NCBI GenBank assembly: GCA_035691665.1
Contig: DASSIS010000089.1
Span: 1-64,000 of the forward strand
Direction of reading: 5' to 3'
DNA: 64,000 bases
DNA from: DASUBN01 sp035691665
Lineage (GTDB): Bacteria > Pseudomonadota > Gammaproteobacteria > Natronospirales > REEB76
Below, piece by piece: positions 1 through 10,137 of this stretch (its first letter is position 1; every line of letters starts with the position of its first letter). Made by a program: the position numbers and the translations under genes. The notes under the pieces were generated by a model. The model did not search any database and had not been told where the DNA came from. It worked only from the letters and a program-made list of their open reading frames with translations.

Positions 1-979
1 TCGCGATCTCGACCGAGACCGGCAGCCCGGCGAGCTCCTCGATCCAGTACTTGGCGGTGAGCCCCGCGTAGTAGCTCGTCCCGGCTGCCAGTACCAGGAT
101 CCCCTCTGCGTCCCGGAACACTCCGGCCGCCTGCTCGCCGAACAAGGCTGGCGTAAAGCCGTCGTCGATGACCGGCTCGACGGTGTCCGTCAGCGCCTTG
201 GGCTGCTCGTGGATCTCCTTCTGCATGAAGTGCTCGTAGGGACCGAGCTCCATGGCTGTGAGAGAGGCCTGGCTCAGGTATTCCTTCCGGGCCGCGGGTT
301 TGTCCTCCCGGTCCATCACCTTGACGCCGCCACGGCTGAGCTCCACCACGTCCCCGTCCTCGAGGTAGATCACCTTGCGGGTGGACGAGAGGATGGCGGA
401 GACGTCGGAGGCGAGGAAATTCTCCCCCTCCCCCAGGCCCACCAAGAGCGGGCAGCCCATGCGGGCACCGGTGACGACGTCGGGGTTCTTGAGGGAGAGC
501 ACGCCGATGGCGTAGGCGCCCACCAACTGGCGCACCGTCTCGCGGGTGGCGCGGAACAGGTCGCCATGCTGCTGGAGATGGTGGTGGATGAGGTGGGCGA
601 TGACTTCGGTGTCGGTCTGGGACTCGAACACGTAGCCCAGCTTCTTGAGCCTCGCCCTATGCTCCTCGTGGTTCTCGATGATGCCGTTGTGGACCACGGC
701 GATCTCATCCATGGAGATGTGGGGGTGGGCGTTGGGCTCGGTGACGCCGCCGTGAGTGGCCCAGCGGGTGTGGCCGATGCCGGTGAGGCCGTGCAGCTTG
801 CCGGACTTGGCGCGGCCCGCCATCTCCGCCACCCGGCCGACGCTGCGCACCCGCTTGATGCCGCCGTCCAGCACCGCGATGCCGGCGGAATCGTAGCCCC
901 GGTATTCGAGGCGTTGCAGGCCTTCCACCAGGATGGGTACGACGTCACGCCCCGAAATCGCCCCGACGATACCGCACAT
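1..979 (-). CDS. glmS: glutamine--fructose-6-phosphate aminotransferase (isomerizing), N-terminal part
   Basis: Makes glucosamine-6-phosphate from fructose-6-phosphate and glutamine, the first step toward UDP-GlcNAc for peptidoglycan and LPS. About 326 N-terminal residues are present and the reading frame runs off the left edge; the family is about 610 residues, so roughly half is missing. The protein starts MCGIVGAI, giving the Cys2 nucleophile of class II glutamine amidotransferases. The glutaminase motifs HTRWATHG and HNGIIEN follow. Near residue 292 the first SIS sugar-isomerase domain begins (LVLAAGTSYYAGL). The ATG lies 13 bp after the glmU stop, so the two genes are almost certainly one transcript. 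Frame and start are clear. Confidence 0.97.
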   Translation of the reverse strand, partial: MCGIVGAISGRDVVPILVEGLQRLEYRGYDSAGIAVLDGGIKRVRSVGRVAEMAGRAKSGKLHGLTGIGHTRWATHGGVTEPNAHPHISMDEIAVVHNGIIENHEEHRARLKKLGYVFESQTDTEVIAHLIHHHLQQHGDLFRATRETVRQLVGAYAIGVLSLKNPDVVTGARMGCPLLVGLGEGENFLASDVSAILSSTRKVIYLEDGDVVELSRGGVKVMDREDKPAARKEYLSQASLTAMELGPYEHFMQKEIHEQPKALTDTVEPVIDDGFTPALFGEQAAGVFRDAEGILVLAAGTSYYAGLTAKYWIEELAGLPVSVEIA

Positions 980-992
980 TCTATGGAAGCCT

Positions 993-2354
993 TTATTTCT
1001 TGGTGGGGCGCGTCCAGCCGGTCTTGGTGACCTGCTTGGACCGGGCGATGGTGAGCTCGCCGGCGGGTGCGTCGCGGTTGATGGTGGAACCCGCAGCGAT
1101 GTAGGCACCCGGACCGATGGTGACGGGCGCGACCAGGGTGGAGTCGGAGCCGATGAAGGCACCGTCGCCGATGACCGTGGCGTGCTTCGCGGTGCCGTCG
1201 TAGTTGCAGGTGATGACGCCGGCGCCGATGTTCACCTCGCTGCCCACCTGGGCGTCGCCCACGTAGGTCAGGTGGTTGGCTTTGCTCTTCCTGCCGAGCC
1301 GGCTCTTCTTCACTTCCACGAAGTTGCCCACGTGCACCTCGTCGGCGAGCTCGGTCTCCGGGCGGATGCGGGCGAAGGGCCCGATGCGCACCTTGGCCCC
1401 GATCCTGGCCCCGTCCAGCGAGCTGTGGGAGAACACCTCGGTGCCATCGCCGAGCTCGCAATCGCGGATCACGCAGTGGGGGCCGATCTTCACCCGGTCG
1501 CCGAGCCTGACCTTACCTTCCAGCACGCAGTTCACGTCTATCTCGCAGTCGCGGCCGAAAGCGAGCTCGCCGCGCAGGTCGAAGCGCCGCGGGTCGCGCA
1601 GCATGAGCCCCGCGAGCATCAGCTCGTTGGCGGTGCGCTTGCGCAGCGCTTTCTCGGCGGCGGCGAGCTGCTGCTTGTCGTTGATGCCGCGGGTCTCGTT
1701 GTGGTCCTCCGCCAGCACGCCCTCCACCTTCACCCCGTCCGCCACCGCCATGGCGATGACGTCGGTGAGGTAGTACTCCTTCTGGGCGTTCTCGCGGTTC
1801 ACGTCCTTGAGCCAGCGGCGCAGCCGATCGGCGCTGCAGGCCATGAGGCCGGTGTTGATCTCGTCCACCCAACGCTCGGCGGCGGTGGCGTCCTTCTCCT
1901 CCACGATGCGGGTCACGCGCCCGGCGTTGTCGCGCACGATGCGGCCATAACCCTTGGGGTCCGGCACCTTGGCGGTGAGCACCGCGAGCTCGCCGCGGGC
2001 CGCGGCGTCGGTGAGGTGCTTTAAGGTCGCGGGCGTGACCAGCGGCACGTCGCCGTAGAGGACGAGCAGCACGTCACTGTCGGAGATCTTGGGCAGGGCC
2101 TGCATCACCGCGTGGCCGGTGCCGAGCTGTTCGGCCTGCAGCACCCAGTGCACCGCGAGGTGCCCGTGGGCCGCCTGCACCTGCTCGCCGCCGTGGCCGT
2201 AGACCACGTACACCGCGTGCGCGTCGAGCGCGGCGGCGCTGCGCGCCACGTGCTCGAGGATGGTGTAGCCGCCGAGCGGCTGCATCACCTTGGGGAGGTC
2301 GGAGTGCATACGCTTGCCCTGGCCGGCGGCCAGGATGACGACGCTGAGCGCCAT
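993..2354 (-). CDS. glmU: bifunctional UDP-N-acetylglucosamine pyrophosphorylase / glucosamine-1-phosphate N-acetyltransferase
   Basis: Performs the last two steps to UDP-GlcNAc: acetylation of glucosamine-1-phosphate and uridylyl transfer. It has 453 residues, normal for the family (about 456). The N-terminal pyrophosphorylase domain (1-230) shows LAAGQGKRMHSDLPKVM, the nucleotide-binding loop, and VLYGDVPL. The C-terminal half is a left-handed beta helix of hexapeptides (IGAKVRIGPFARIRP) with the acetyltransferase residues in NHLTYVGDAQVG and NIGAGVITCNYDG. The start at MALSVVILAAG is chosen because it matches the family N-terminus; the 25 upstream in-frame residues look unlike GlmU. It leads the glmUS pair and is divergent from the gene at 2433. 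Confidence 0.97.
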   Translation of the reverse strand: MALSVVILAAGQGKRMHSDLPKVMQPLGGYTILEHVARSAAALDAHAVYVVYGHGGEQVQAAHGHLAVHWVLQAEQLGTGHAVMQALPKISDSDVLLVLYGDVPLVTPATLKHLTDAAARGELAVLTAKVPDPKGYGRIVRDNAGRVTRIVEEKDATAAERWVDEINTGLMACSADRLRRWLKDVNRENAQKEYYLTDVIAMAVADGVKVEGVLAEDHNETRGINDKQQLAAAEKALRKRTANELMLAGLMLRDPRRFDLRGELAFGRDCEIDVNCVLEGKVRLGDRVKIGPHCVIRDCELGDGTEVFSHSSLDGARIGAKVRIGPFARIRPETELADEVHVGNFVEVKKSRLGRKSKANHLTYVGDAQVGSEVNIGAGVITCNYDGTAKHATVIGDGAFIGSDSTLVAPVTIGPGAYIAAGSTINRDAPAGELTIARSKQVTKTGWTRPTKK

Positions 2355-2432
2355 GCGATGCCCTGATGTCATGGGGGAGAGTCGGTATATGATAATTGAA
2401 AAGCGGCCCGACGCGCCGCGGGGGATCACCGG
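2355..2432. promoter_or_regulatory. divergent promoter region between glmU and the membrane-protein gene
   Basis: This is the only space between two divergent starts, so it must hold both promoters. It contains an AT-rich stretch at 2386-2396 (TATATGATAAT) in otherwise GC-rich DNA, usable as a -10 on either strand. No convincing -35 box is visible. The plus-strand gene has a Shine-Dalgarno GGGGGA seven bases before its ATG. Confidence 0.4.
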
Positions 2433-2963
2433 ATGGAGGATTTCCTGAAGGAACTGCAGGCCTGGCAGCCGTTCTTCATCACGCTGGCCGGGGTCAGCGC
2501 CACGCTGGCGGGCCTCTTGTTCGTGGCAGTCTCGTTACAGCCGGCCAAACAGGAGGAAGGCGCCAGGACCAACCTGCGGCGCCTGGCCGAACACACCTTC
2601 GCCGATCTGGTACAGGTGCTCTTCATCGGCGTGTTCTTCGCCGTCCCCGGACAGCCGCCGAGCTTCTACGGCATCTCCATGGTGGCGATCACGGGCATGG
2701 GGCTGCGGGAGCCGCTGCGGCGCCTGCTGGAGACCTGGCGCGACCGGGATCACGTCACGCACCGGCGGCACTTCATCAACCGCCTGGGTCTCTCGCTCGT
2801 CGGTCGCGCCCTGCTGTGCGTGGGCGGCATCAGCCTCATCTTGTCCCACGCCACCGCCGCCCAGATCGAAGACGCCATGAGTTACGTGTGCTCCGGCAGC
2901 GTGGTGCTGCTCATCGCGGCCATGCGCAACGCCTGGTTCCTGATGCTGCAGGAGATGAGCTGA
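2433..2963 (+). CDS. hypothetical inner-membrane protein
   Basis: A 176-residue protein I do not recognise. It has about four hydrophobic segments: near residues 12-36 (FFITLAGVSATLAGLLFVAV), 58-75, 120-143 and 150-168. A conserved-looking arginine-rich loop (RRLLETWRDRDHVTHRRHFINR) sits between them. A GGGGGA ribosome site precedes the ATG by seven bases. It stands alone between glmU (divergent) and the atp operon (convergent), followed directly by a terminator hairpin, so it is probably a single-gene unit. Function unknown. Confidence 0.8.
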   Translation: MEDFLKELQAWQPFFITLAGVSATLAGLLFVAVSLQPAKQEEGARTNLRRLAEHTFADLVQVLFIGVFFAVPGQPPSFYGISMVAITGMGLREPLRRLLETWRDRDHVTHRRHFINRLGLSLVGRALLCVGGISLILSHATAAQIEDAMSYVCSGSVVLLIAAMRNAWFLMLQEMS

Positions 2964-2970
2964 AAAGAGA

Positions 2971-2991
2971 AAGGCCGACAGAGTCGGCCTT
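2971..2991. terminator. bidirectional intrinsic terminator
   Basis: A 9-bp perfect stem, AAGGCCGAC / GTCGGCCTT, with a 3-base loop. It is followed on the plus strand by TTTACCTTTT and preceded by AAAAGAGA, which reads as T-rich on the minus strand. It sits between the convergent ends of the gene at 2433 and atpC, so it can stop both transcripts. Confidence 0.85.
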
Positions 2992-3018
2992 TTACCTTTT
3001 CACTGATCGGCGTGGTGT

Positions 3019-3441
3019 TTAGCGACCGGACTTCTTCCGGATCTGGTCCAGGGCCTTGAGGCGCGCCACGGCCTCGACGAGCTCGGCCTGGGCCCGGGCC
3101 ACGTCCATCTCACCCGACTGGTTGGCGAGCGCTTCCTCGGCGCGGCGCTTGGCCTCCTGGGCCGCGGCCTCGTCGATGTCGGCGGCGCGTTGCGCCGTGT
3201 CCGACAGCACCGTGACCATGTGCGGCTGGATCTCGAGGATGCCGCCGGAGACGTAGAACACCGACTCCTCACCGCCGGTCTGCACGCGCACGGTACCTGG
3301 CTTCAGGCGCGTGAGCAGTGGCGCGTGGCGCGGCGTGATGCCGAGCTCGCCCATCTCCGCCGGCGCGAACACCATCTCGGCGTCGCCCGAGAAGATCTCG
3401 CGCTCGGCGCTCACGATGTCGACATGGAAGGTGGTGCTCAT
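3019..3441 (-). CDS. atpC: F1Fo ATP synthase epsilon subunit
   Basis: Central-stalk subunit of the F1 sector, coupling rotation to catalysis and inhibiting ATP hydrolysis. It has 140 residues, the usual length. The N-terminal beta-sandwich includes EREIFSGDAEMVFAPAEMGELGITPRH and the LKPGTVRV strand, followed by the two-helix C-terminal domain (about residues 90-135). It is the last gene of the nine-gene atp operon, 11 bp after atpD, and is followed by the shared terminator at 2971. Confidence 0.96.
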   Translation of the reverse strand: MSTTFHVDIVSAEREIFSGDAEMVFAPAEMGELGITPRHAPLLTRLKPGTVRVQTGGEESVFYVSGGILEIQPHMVTVLSDTAQRAADIDEAAAQEAKRRAEEALANQSGEMDVARAQAELVEAVARLKALDQIRKKSGR

Positions 3442-3452
3442 CGTGCTGCGCC

Positions 3453-4850
3453 TTAGATGGTCTTGGCCTTCTCGACGGCTTCCTCGATGGTGCCGACCAT
3501 GTAGAACGCCTGCTCGGGCAGGTGGTCGTACTCGCCGGCCACGATGCCCTTGAAGGCGCGGATGGTGTCCTTAAGGGACACGTACTTGCCCGGGCTGCCG
3601 GTGAACACTTCGGCCACGGTGAACGGCTGCGACAGGAAGCGCTGGATCTTGCGCGCGCGGTACACGGACTGCTTGTCCTCTTCGGACAGCTCGTCCATGC
3701 CGAGGATCGCGATGATGTCCTTGAGCTCCTTGTAGCGCTGCAGCACGGCCTGCACGCTGCGGGCCACGTCGTAGTGCTCCTGGCCGATGACGTTCGGATC
3801 CACCTGGCGGGAGGTAGAGTCGAGCGGATCCACGGCCGGGTAGATGCCGAGCGCCGCGATGTCGCGGGACAGCACCACGGTGGCGTCGAGGTGCGCGAAG
3901 GTGGTGGCGGGCGACGGGTCGGTGAGGTCGTCCGCAGGCACGTACACCGCCTGGATGGAGGTGATGGAGCCCTTCTTGGTGGAGGTGATGCGCTCCTGCA
4001 GCACGCCCATCTCCTCGGCCAGGGTCGGCTGGTAGCCCACCGCCGATGGCATGCGGCCGAGCAGCGCGGACACTTCGGTGCCGGCCAGGGTGTAACGGTA
4101 GATGTTGTCGATGAACAAGAGCACGTCGCGGCCCTCATCGCGGAAGTACTCGGCCATGGTGAGGCCGGTGAGCGCCACACGCAGGCGGTTGCCCGGCGGC
4201 TCGTTCATCTGGCCGTACACCATCGCCACCTTGGACTTGTTGAGGTCCTTCAGGTCGATGACGCCGGCTTCCGCCATCTCGTGGTAGAAGTCGTTGCCTT
4301 CGCGGGTGCGCTCGCCCACGCCCGCGAACACCGAGAGGCCCGAGTGTTCGGTGGCGATGTTGTTGATGAGCTCCATCATGTTCACGGTCTTGCCCACGCC
4401 GGCGCCGCCGAACAGGCCCACCTTGCCGCCCTTGGCGAAGGGGCATAGCAGGTCGATCACCTTGATGCCGGTCTCGAGCAGGTCCGTGGAGCCGGACTGC
4501 TCTTCATAGGAGGGCGCCTTGCGGTGGATAGCCCACTGGGCCTCGGACTTCACCGGGCCGCGCTCGTCCACCGGCGTGCCCAGCACGTCCATGATGCGGC
4601 CGAGGGTGGCCTGGCCGACCGGCACCGAGATCGGCGCGCCGGTGTTCTTCACGGCGAGGCCGCGCTTCAGGCCCTCGGAGGCGCCCATGGCGATGCAGCG
4701 CACCACGCCGTCGCCGAGCTGCTGCTGCACCTCGAGCGTGAGGCTGCCGTCGTCGAGCTTGAGCGCGTCGTAGACGCTCGGGATGGCGTCACGCGGGAAC
4801 TCCGCGTCGACCACCGCGCCGATGACTTGAACGATCTTTCCAGAGCTCAT
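3453..4850 (-). CDS. atpD: F1Fo ATP synthase catalytic beta subunit
   Basis: Catalytic subunit that binds ADP and phosphate at the alpha/beta interface. It has 465 residues. The Walker A motif GGAGVGKT is at residues 148-155, followed by GERTREGNDFYHEM with the catalytic glutamate. The DELSEED torque loop is intact near residue 390. It lies between atpG and atpC in the standard order. Confidence 0.98.
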   Translation of the reverse strand: MSSGKIVQVIGAVVDAEFPRDAIPSVYDALKLDDGSLTLEVQQQLGDGVVRCIAMGASEGLKRGLAVKNTGAPISVPVGQATLGRIMDVLGTPVDERGPVKSEAQWAIHRKAPSYEEQSGSTDLLETGIKVIDLLCPFAKGGKVGLFGGAGVGKTVNMMELINNIATEHSGLSVFAGVGERTREGNDFYHEMAEAGVIDLKDLNKSKVAMVYGQMNEPPGNRLRVALTGLTMAEYFRDEGRDVLLFIDNIYRYTLAGTEVSALLGRMPSAVGYQPTLAEEMGVLQERITSTKKGSITSIQAVYVPADDLTDPSPATTFAHLDATVVLSRDIAALGIYPAVDPLDSTSRQVDPNVIGQEHYDVARSVQAVLQRYKELKDIIAILGMDELSEEDKQSVYRARKIQRFLSQPFTVAEVFTGSPGKYVSLKDTIRAFKGIVAGEYDHLPEQAFYMVGTIEEAVEKAKTI

Positions 4851-4892
4851 GATGTGATCCTCGATGCCGATTCTTTGAAGTGCTTTCGATTC

Positions 4893-5756
4893 TTAGCCGA
4901 TGGCGGCCGCGCCGCCCACGATCTCGGACAGTTCCTTGGTGATACCGGCCTGCCGCGCCTTGTTGTAGACGAGCTGCAGGTCGTTGATGATCTCGCCGGC
5001 GTTGTCGGAGGCCGACTTCATGGCCACCATGCGCGCCGCCTGCTCGCAGGCCGCATTCTCGACCGCGCCCTGGTACACCTGCGACTCCACGTAGCGCACC
5101 AACACGCTGCTCAGCAACTCGCGCGCCTCGGGCTCGTACAGGTAGTCCCAGTGCTCCGCCAGCTGCTCGTCCTCGATGGCCTCGGTCGGCAGGAGCTGCG
5201 ACACGGTGGGCTTCTGGGTCATGGTGTTCACGAAAACGTTGTTCACCACGAACAACCGGTCGATCTTGCCCTCGGTGTAGGCGTCGAGCATCACCTTGAC
5301 GGTGCCGATGAGGTCGTCCAGGTGCGGCGTGTCGCCGAGGTGCGTCGTCTGGCCCAGCACCTTGCCGCCGAAGCGGCGGAAGAAGCTCACGGCCTTGGCG
5401 CCGACGATGCAGAAGTCCACCTCCACACCCTTCTCGCGCCAACCCTTCACCGCCGCCACCGCGGCCTTGAACAGGTTGACGTTGAGGCCGCCGCACATGC
5501 CGCGGTCGGTGGAGATCACGATCATGCCGACGCGCTTCACCTCGCGCTCCACCATGAAGGGATGGCGGTACTCGGGGTTGGCATGGGCCAGATGGCCGAT
5601 CACCTTGCGCATGCGCTCGGCATAGGGGCGTGACGCCGCCATGCGCTGCTGCACCTTGCGCATCTTGCTCGCCGCGACCATCTCCATGGCCTTGGTGATC
5701 TTCTGGGTGCTCCGGATGCTCTTGATCTGCGTCCGGATCTCTTTCGGGCTTGCCAT
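4893..5756 (-). CDS. atpG: F1Fo ATP synthase gamma subunit
   Basis: Rotor shaft of F1; two long terminal helices run inside the alpha3beta3 ring. It has 287 residues, matching E. coli. The start MASPKEIRTQIKSIRSTQKI is the family N-terminus, so the 18 in-frame residues upstream are discounted. The C-terminus AARMVAMKSASDNAGEIINDL is the highly conserved gamma signature. It sits 25 bp after atpA. Confidence 0.97.
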   Translation of the reverse strand: MASPKEIRTQIKSIRSTQKITKAMEMVAASKMRKVQQRMAASRPYAERMRKVIGHLAHANPEYRHPFMVEREVKRVGMIVISTDRGMCGGLNVNLFKAAVAAVKGWREKGVEVDFCIVGAKAVSFFRRFGGKVLGQTTHLGDTPHLDDLIGTVKVMLDAYTEGKIDRLFVVNNVFVNTMTQKPTVSQLLPTEAIEDEQLAEHWDYLYEPEARELLSSVLVRYVESQVYQGAVENAACEQAARMVAMKSASDNAGEIINDLQLVYNKARQAGITKELSEIVGGAAAIG

Positions 5757-5781
5757 CGTTGTCTTCCGATGCCGTTCCGGG

Positions 5782-7332
<1,551 letters not shown>

Positions 7333-7364
7333 GGTCGGACCCTCGAAGTCCTGATTTCAGTTGA

Positions 7365-7910
7365 TTAGTGTGTCAACTCGGCGGCCAGCCGCCCGAGCTT
7401 CTCGCGCACGGAACCGTCGATGACGAGGTCGCCGGCGCGGATCACGGCGCCGCCGATGAGCGTCTTGTCCTGGACGTACTTGAGCGTGATCTTGCGGCCG
7501 AGCTTCTTGTGCAGCGCCTCGCCGATGAGCTTCTGCTCGGCGGCGTCCACCGGCATGGCGGCGCGCAGTTCCACGTCGAGCGTGTTCTCCGCCTCGGCGC
7601 GCAGGCGCTCGAAGTCGGCGGCGATCTCGGGCAGCAGCGCCAGGCGGCGGTTCTCAGCGAGCAGGCCCACGAAGTTACGGCCCTGCTGGTCGAGCTTCTG
7701 CCCAGCCTTGGCGGTGAGCTCGGCGAAGATCTCGGCGCGCACCGGCGCGGAGGCTTTCGGGCTCGTGAGCAGCGCTTGCACGCCGGCGTCGGCGCAGAAC
7801 CCCGCCAGCGCGGCGAGGGCCTTGCTCCAGCCGTCGAGCGCGCCCTGGTCGCGGGCGAGCTCGAAGACCGCCTTGGCGTAGGGACGTGCGAGTGTGCTGT
7901 TCTCGGCCAT
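7365..7910 (-). CDS. atpH: F1Fo ATP synthase delta subunit
   Basis: Peripheral-stalk subunit linking F1 to the b subunits. It has 181 residues (E. coli 177). The N-terminal six-helix domain begins with ARPYAKAVFELA, the family hallmark. The C-terminal part carries the conserved DKTLIGGAVIRAGDLVIDGSV segment. It starts 9 bp after the atpF stop. Confidence 0.96.
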   Translation of the reverse strand: MAENSTLARPYAKAVFELARDQGALDGWSKALAALAGFCADAGVQALLTSPKASAPVRAEIFAELTAKAGQKLDQQGRNFVGLLAENRRLALLPEIAADFERLRAEAENTLDVELRAAMPVDAAEQKLIGEALHKKLGRKITLKYVQDKTLIGGAVIRAGDLVIDGSVREKLGRLAAELTH

Positions 7911-7919
7911 GGCCTTCCC

Positions 7920-8393
7920 TTAGTGGATCTGTCCGGCGAGCTCGTCGAGCAGGGCCTTGTGGGCCTTGGCGTCGATCTCGCGCTCGATGATGCGCTCGGC
8001 CGCGGCGAGGGCCACCTTGGCGACCTCGGCGCGCAGCGCGTCCTTGGCGCGGTTCAGCTCCTGCTGGATCTCCGCCTTGGCGGCTTCCACCTGGCGCTGG
8101 CGCTCCACCTGGGATTGCTTGCGCGCGTCCTCCAGGAGCTGCGCGGCCTGCTGGTTGGCGATGTTCACCGCGTCGGCCGCCTTGGCGCGGGCGTCGCGCA
8201 GGATGCCGCCGGCCTGGTCATGGGCCTGGGACAGCTCCTGCTTGGCGCGCTCGGCGTCGGCGATGCCGTCGGCGATCTTCTTGGCGCGCTCGTCCATGGC
8301 CTTGAGCAGCGGCGGCCACACCCATTTCATCACCGCCCACACGAACAGGGCGAAGGCGAACATCTCGGCTATCAGCGAAGCGTTCAGGTTCAC
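7920..8393 (-). CDS. atpF: F1Fo ATP synthase b subunit
   Basis: Stator subunit: an N-terminal membrane helix (about residues 6-26) followed by a long, charged, alanine-rich coiled coil that dimerises and binds delta. It has 157 residues against 156 in E. coli. The start is GTG at 8391-8393, reading MNLNASLIAEMFAFALFVW, which is the family N-terminus; a GAGG ribosome site lies nine bases upstream. Single b-type gene, with no b' partner. Confidence 0.95.
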   Translation of the reverse strand: MNLNASLIAEMFAFALFVWAVMKWVWPPLLKAMDERAKKIADGIADAERAKQELSQAHDQAGGILRDARAKAADAVNIANQQAAQLLEDARKQSQVERQRQVEAAKAEIQQELNRAKDALRAEVAKVALAAAERIIEREIDAKAHKALLDELAGQIH

Positions 8394-8422
8394 GTGCGTG
8401 ATCCTCGGTGGAGGTCAGTGGC

Positions 8423-8725
8423 TCAGTGCGCGCCCGCGGCCTTGGCGGCGGCGGAAGCCACGGCGCCCAGGAACGGGTTGCTGAACACGAAGAACAGCGC
8501 GAAACCGATGCCGATCATGGCCACGGCGTCGAGCAGGCCGGCCACCAGGAACATTCGGCCCATGAGCATGCCGCCGAGCTCGGGCTGGCGGGCGCAACCT
8601 TCCAGGAACTTGCCGCCCAGGATGCCGAAGCCGATGGCGGTGCCGAAGGCGCCCATGCCGAAGATCAGGCACACGCCGAGAGCGGTGAGGCCCTGGATGT
8701 TGGCGATGGAAGTGACGATGTCCAT
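8423..8725 (-). CDS. atpE: F1Fo ATP synthase c subunit (rotor ring)
   Basis: Proteolipid forming the proton-driven ring. It has 100 residues, some 20 longer than E. coli (79), with extra length at both ends. Two membrane helices flank the polar loop ARQPE. The ion-carrying acid is Asp66 in GLLDAVAMI, equivalent to E. coli D61. I see no extra Na+ ligand pattern, so proton coupling is expected. The start is placed at MDIVTSIANIQG. Confidence 0.95.
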   Translation of the reverse strand: MDIVTSIANIQGLTALGVCLIFGMGAFGTAIGFGILGGKFLEGCARQPELGGMLMGRMFLVAGLLDAVAMIGIGFALFFVFSNPFLGAVASAAAKAAGAH

Positions 8726-8754
8726 GAAAATCTCCTTACAAGAAATCGCAGTGG

Positions 8755-9588
8755 TTAGTGGGAATGGGAATCGTGGACGGTGTGCGCCATGCTGAGGTAC
8801 ACGACGCTCAGCATCATGAAGACGAACGCTTGGATGGTGATCACTAGCAGGTGGAACGCGGTCCACACGAAGGACAGCGGCCACTGGCCCCAGGCGGGCA
8901 GCATGGCGATGAGGATGAACAGGATCTCGCCCGCGAACATGTTACCGAAGAGTCGCAGCGACAGCGACAAGGGCTTGGAGATCGTCTCGACGATGTTCAT
9001 CAGGACGTTGAACGGGGCCAGTATGATCTTGACCGCCAGGTTGGGCCCTTCGAAGGGATGGGTCACGAATTCCTTGGCGTAGCCGAAGGCACCCTTCTTG
9101 GTGAAGCTATACCACAGCGTCAGCACGAACACGCCGAGCGACAGGCCGAAGGTCATGTTCATGTCGTTGGTGGGCACTACCTTGAGGTAGACGTGCTCCG
9201 GATCCGCACCGAAGACGTGGGCGCCGATGGACTGGGCGATGCGCGGCAGGAGGTCCACCGGCAGCATGTCCATGAAATTCATGGCCCAGATCCACAGGAA
9301 GATGGTGACAGCGAGCGGCGCGATCACGGGATTGTCGAACAGGAAGATCTGCTTGACGTTGTCGTGGATGGTGGTGAGCACCATCTCCACCGCGGTCTGC
9401 CAGCGCCCCGGCGCGGTGACGGAGGCGCGGCGCACGGTGAAGAACATGGTGAAGAACAGGATGACGCCGAGGCCCACGGAGAACAGCAGCGTGTCCACGT
9501 TGAGCGACCAGAAACCCTCGCCCACCGTCCAATAGCTGAGGTGGTGATGGATGTACTGGTCCGGAGTGATGGTCGCCGTCTCGCTCAT
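8755..9588 (-). CDS. atpB: F1Fo ATP synthase a subunit
   Basis: Membrane subunit providing the proton half-channels against the c ring. It has 277 residues with five to six membrane helices. The essential arginine lies in SLSLRLFGNMFAGE, near residue 215. Its ATG overlaps the end of atpI by four bases, suggesting translational coupling. Confidence 0.96.
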   Translation of the reverse strand: MSETATITPDQYIHHHLSYWTVGEGFWSLNVDTLLFSVGLGVILFFTMFFTVRRASVTAPGRWQTAVEMVLTTIHDNVKQIFLFDNPVIAPLAVTIFLWIWAMNFMDMLPVDLLPRIAQSIGAHVFGADPEHVYLKVVPTNDMNMTFGLSLGVFVLTLWYSFTKKGAFGYAKEFVTHPFEGPNLAVKIILAPFNVLMNIVETISKPLSLSLRLFGNMFAGEILFILIAMLPAWGQWPLSFVWTAFHLLVITIQAFVFMMLSVVYLSMAHTVHDSHSH

Positions 9589-9977
9589 CTCGCCTGTCCG
9601 ATGCTGCTAGTAATGAACCCGACCCAATAGGCCGCGAAGCCGGCCAGGTATCCCAATATCAGCGGCAGGAACGCCGCCTTCATCACCACGATGGCCACCG
9701 CGAACAAGAACGCCGTGGCCGCGAACTTCAGGGCTTCGCCGAGCACGAGCCGCCCGAGGAAGCGTTTCGGATCCCGCTCTTCGGCACCACCGTACACCCT
9801 GAGGGTGACGACGAACTGCGCCAGGGCGGCGATGACCCCGCCCGTGAGGGCCGCGATACCCGCCGACCGGCCGCCGGCCAGGAGGCCCAAGACTCCAGCC
9901 AGGAGCGCTGCCAGGGACTGCCAACCCACCACCCGGAACGCCGTGCGGCGTGCTTCTGCCAGGTAGCCCGTGTCCAC
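9585..9977 (-). CDS. atpI: ATP synthase accessory protein I
   Basis: Small membrane protein that assists c-ring assembly in other bacteria. It has 130 residues and four hydrophobic segments. The start is GTG at 9975-9977 with GGGGA seven bases upstream. It is first in the atp operon and overlaps atpB by four bases. Sequence similarity in this family is low, so the call rests on position, length and topology, together with a C-terminal helix of the family type (LILGYLAGFAAYWVGFI). Confidence 0.88.
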   Translation of the reverse strand: MDTGYLAEARRTAFRVVGWQSLAALLAGVLGLLAGGRSAGIAALTGGVIAALAQFVVTLRVYGGAEERDPKRFLGRLVLGEALKFAATAFLFAVAIVVMKAAFLPLILGYLAGFAAYWVGFITSSIGQAR

Positions 9978-10011
9978 GCTTAGGTCCCCAAGGCGGTCGG
10001 GGCAAGAAAAA

Positions 10012-10034
10012 AGCCACTGCGTTGCCGGGTGGCT
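10012..10034 (-). terminator. hairpin with T6 tract in the atp leader
   Basis: On the minus strand the sequence reads AGCCAC, an 11-base loop, GTGGCT and then TTTTTTC. It lies 35 bases before the atpI start, inside the leader that would be made from the promoter at 10069-10097. It may be a second terminator behind parB or an attenuator for the atp operon; the sequence alone does not decide. Confidence 0.6.
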
Positions 10035-10060
10035 CTGGTCGAAACCCCAATAAGCTAAAG

Positions 10061-10081
10061 AGCCCGCTATTTTAGCGGGCT
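10061..10081 (-). terminator. terminator hairpin downstream of parB
   Basis: A 9-bp perfect stem AGCCCGCTA / TAGCGGGCT with a 3-base loop, read on the minus strand and followed by CTTTAGCTTATT. It lies 57 bases after the parB stop. It overlaps the proposed -10 box of the atp promoter, so terminator and promoter share sequence. Confidence 0.65.
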
Positions 10082-10097
10082 GGGCGGGCTACTTCAA
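10069..10097 (-). promoter_or_regulatory. sigma70-like promoter of the atp operon
   Basis: On the minus strand there is TTGAAG (10097-10092), a 17-base spacer, then TAAAAT (10074-10069). Spacing is ideal and both boxes are close to consensus. It is the best promoter candidate between parB and atpI. Transcription would begin around 10062, giving an 85-base leader that includes the T6 hairpin at 10012-10034. Confidence 0.6.
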
Positions 10098-10137
10098 TGA
10101 AAAAGATGGGGAAAGAAGCTAGAAACCGCCTGAGGTT

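Noticed and set aside
1..992. glmS ribozyme or GlmY/GlmZ target in front of glmS
   Set aside because: Only 13 bp separate glmU and glmS, leaving no room for the ribozyme; the small-RNA target cannot be judged from sequence alone.
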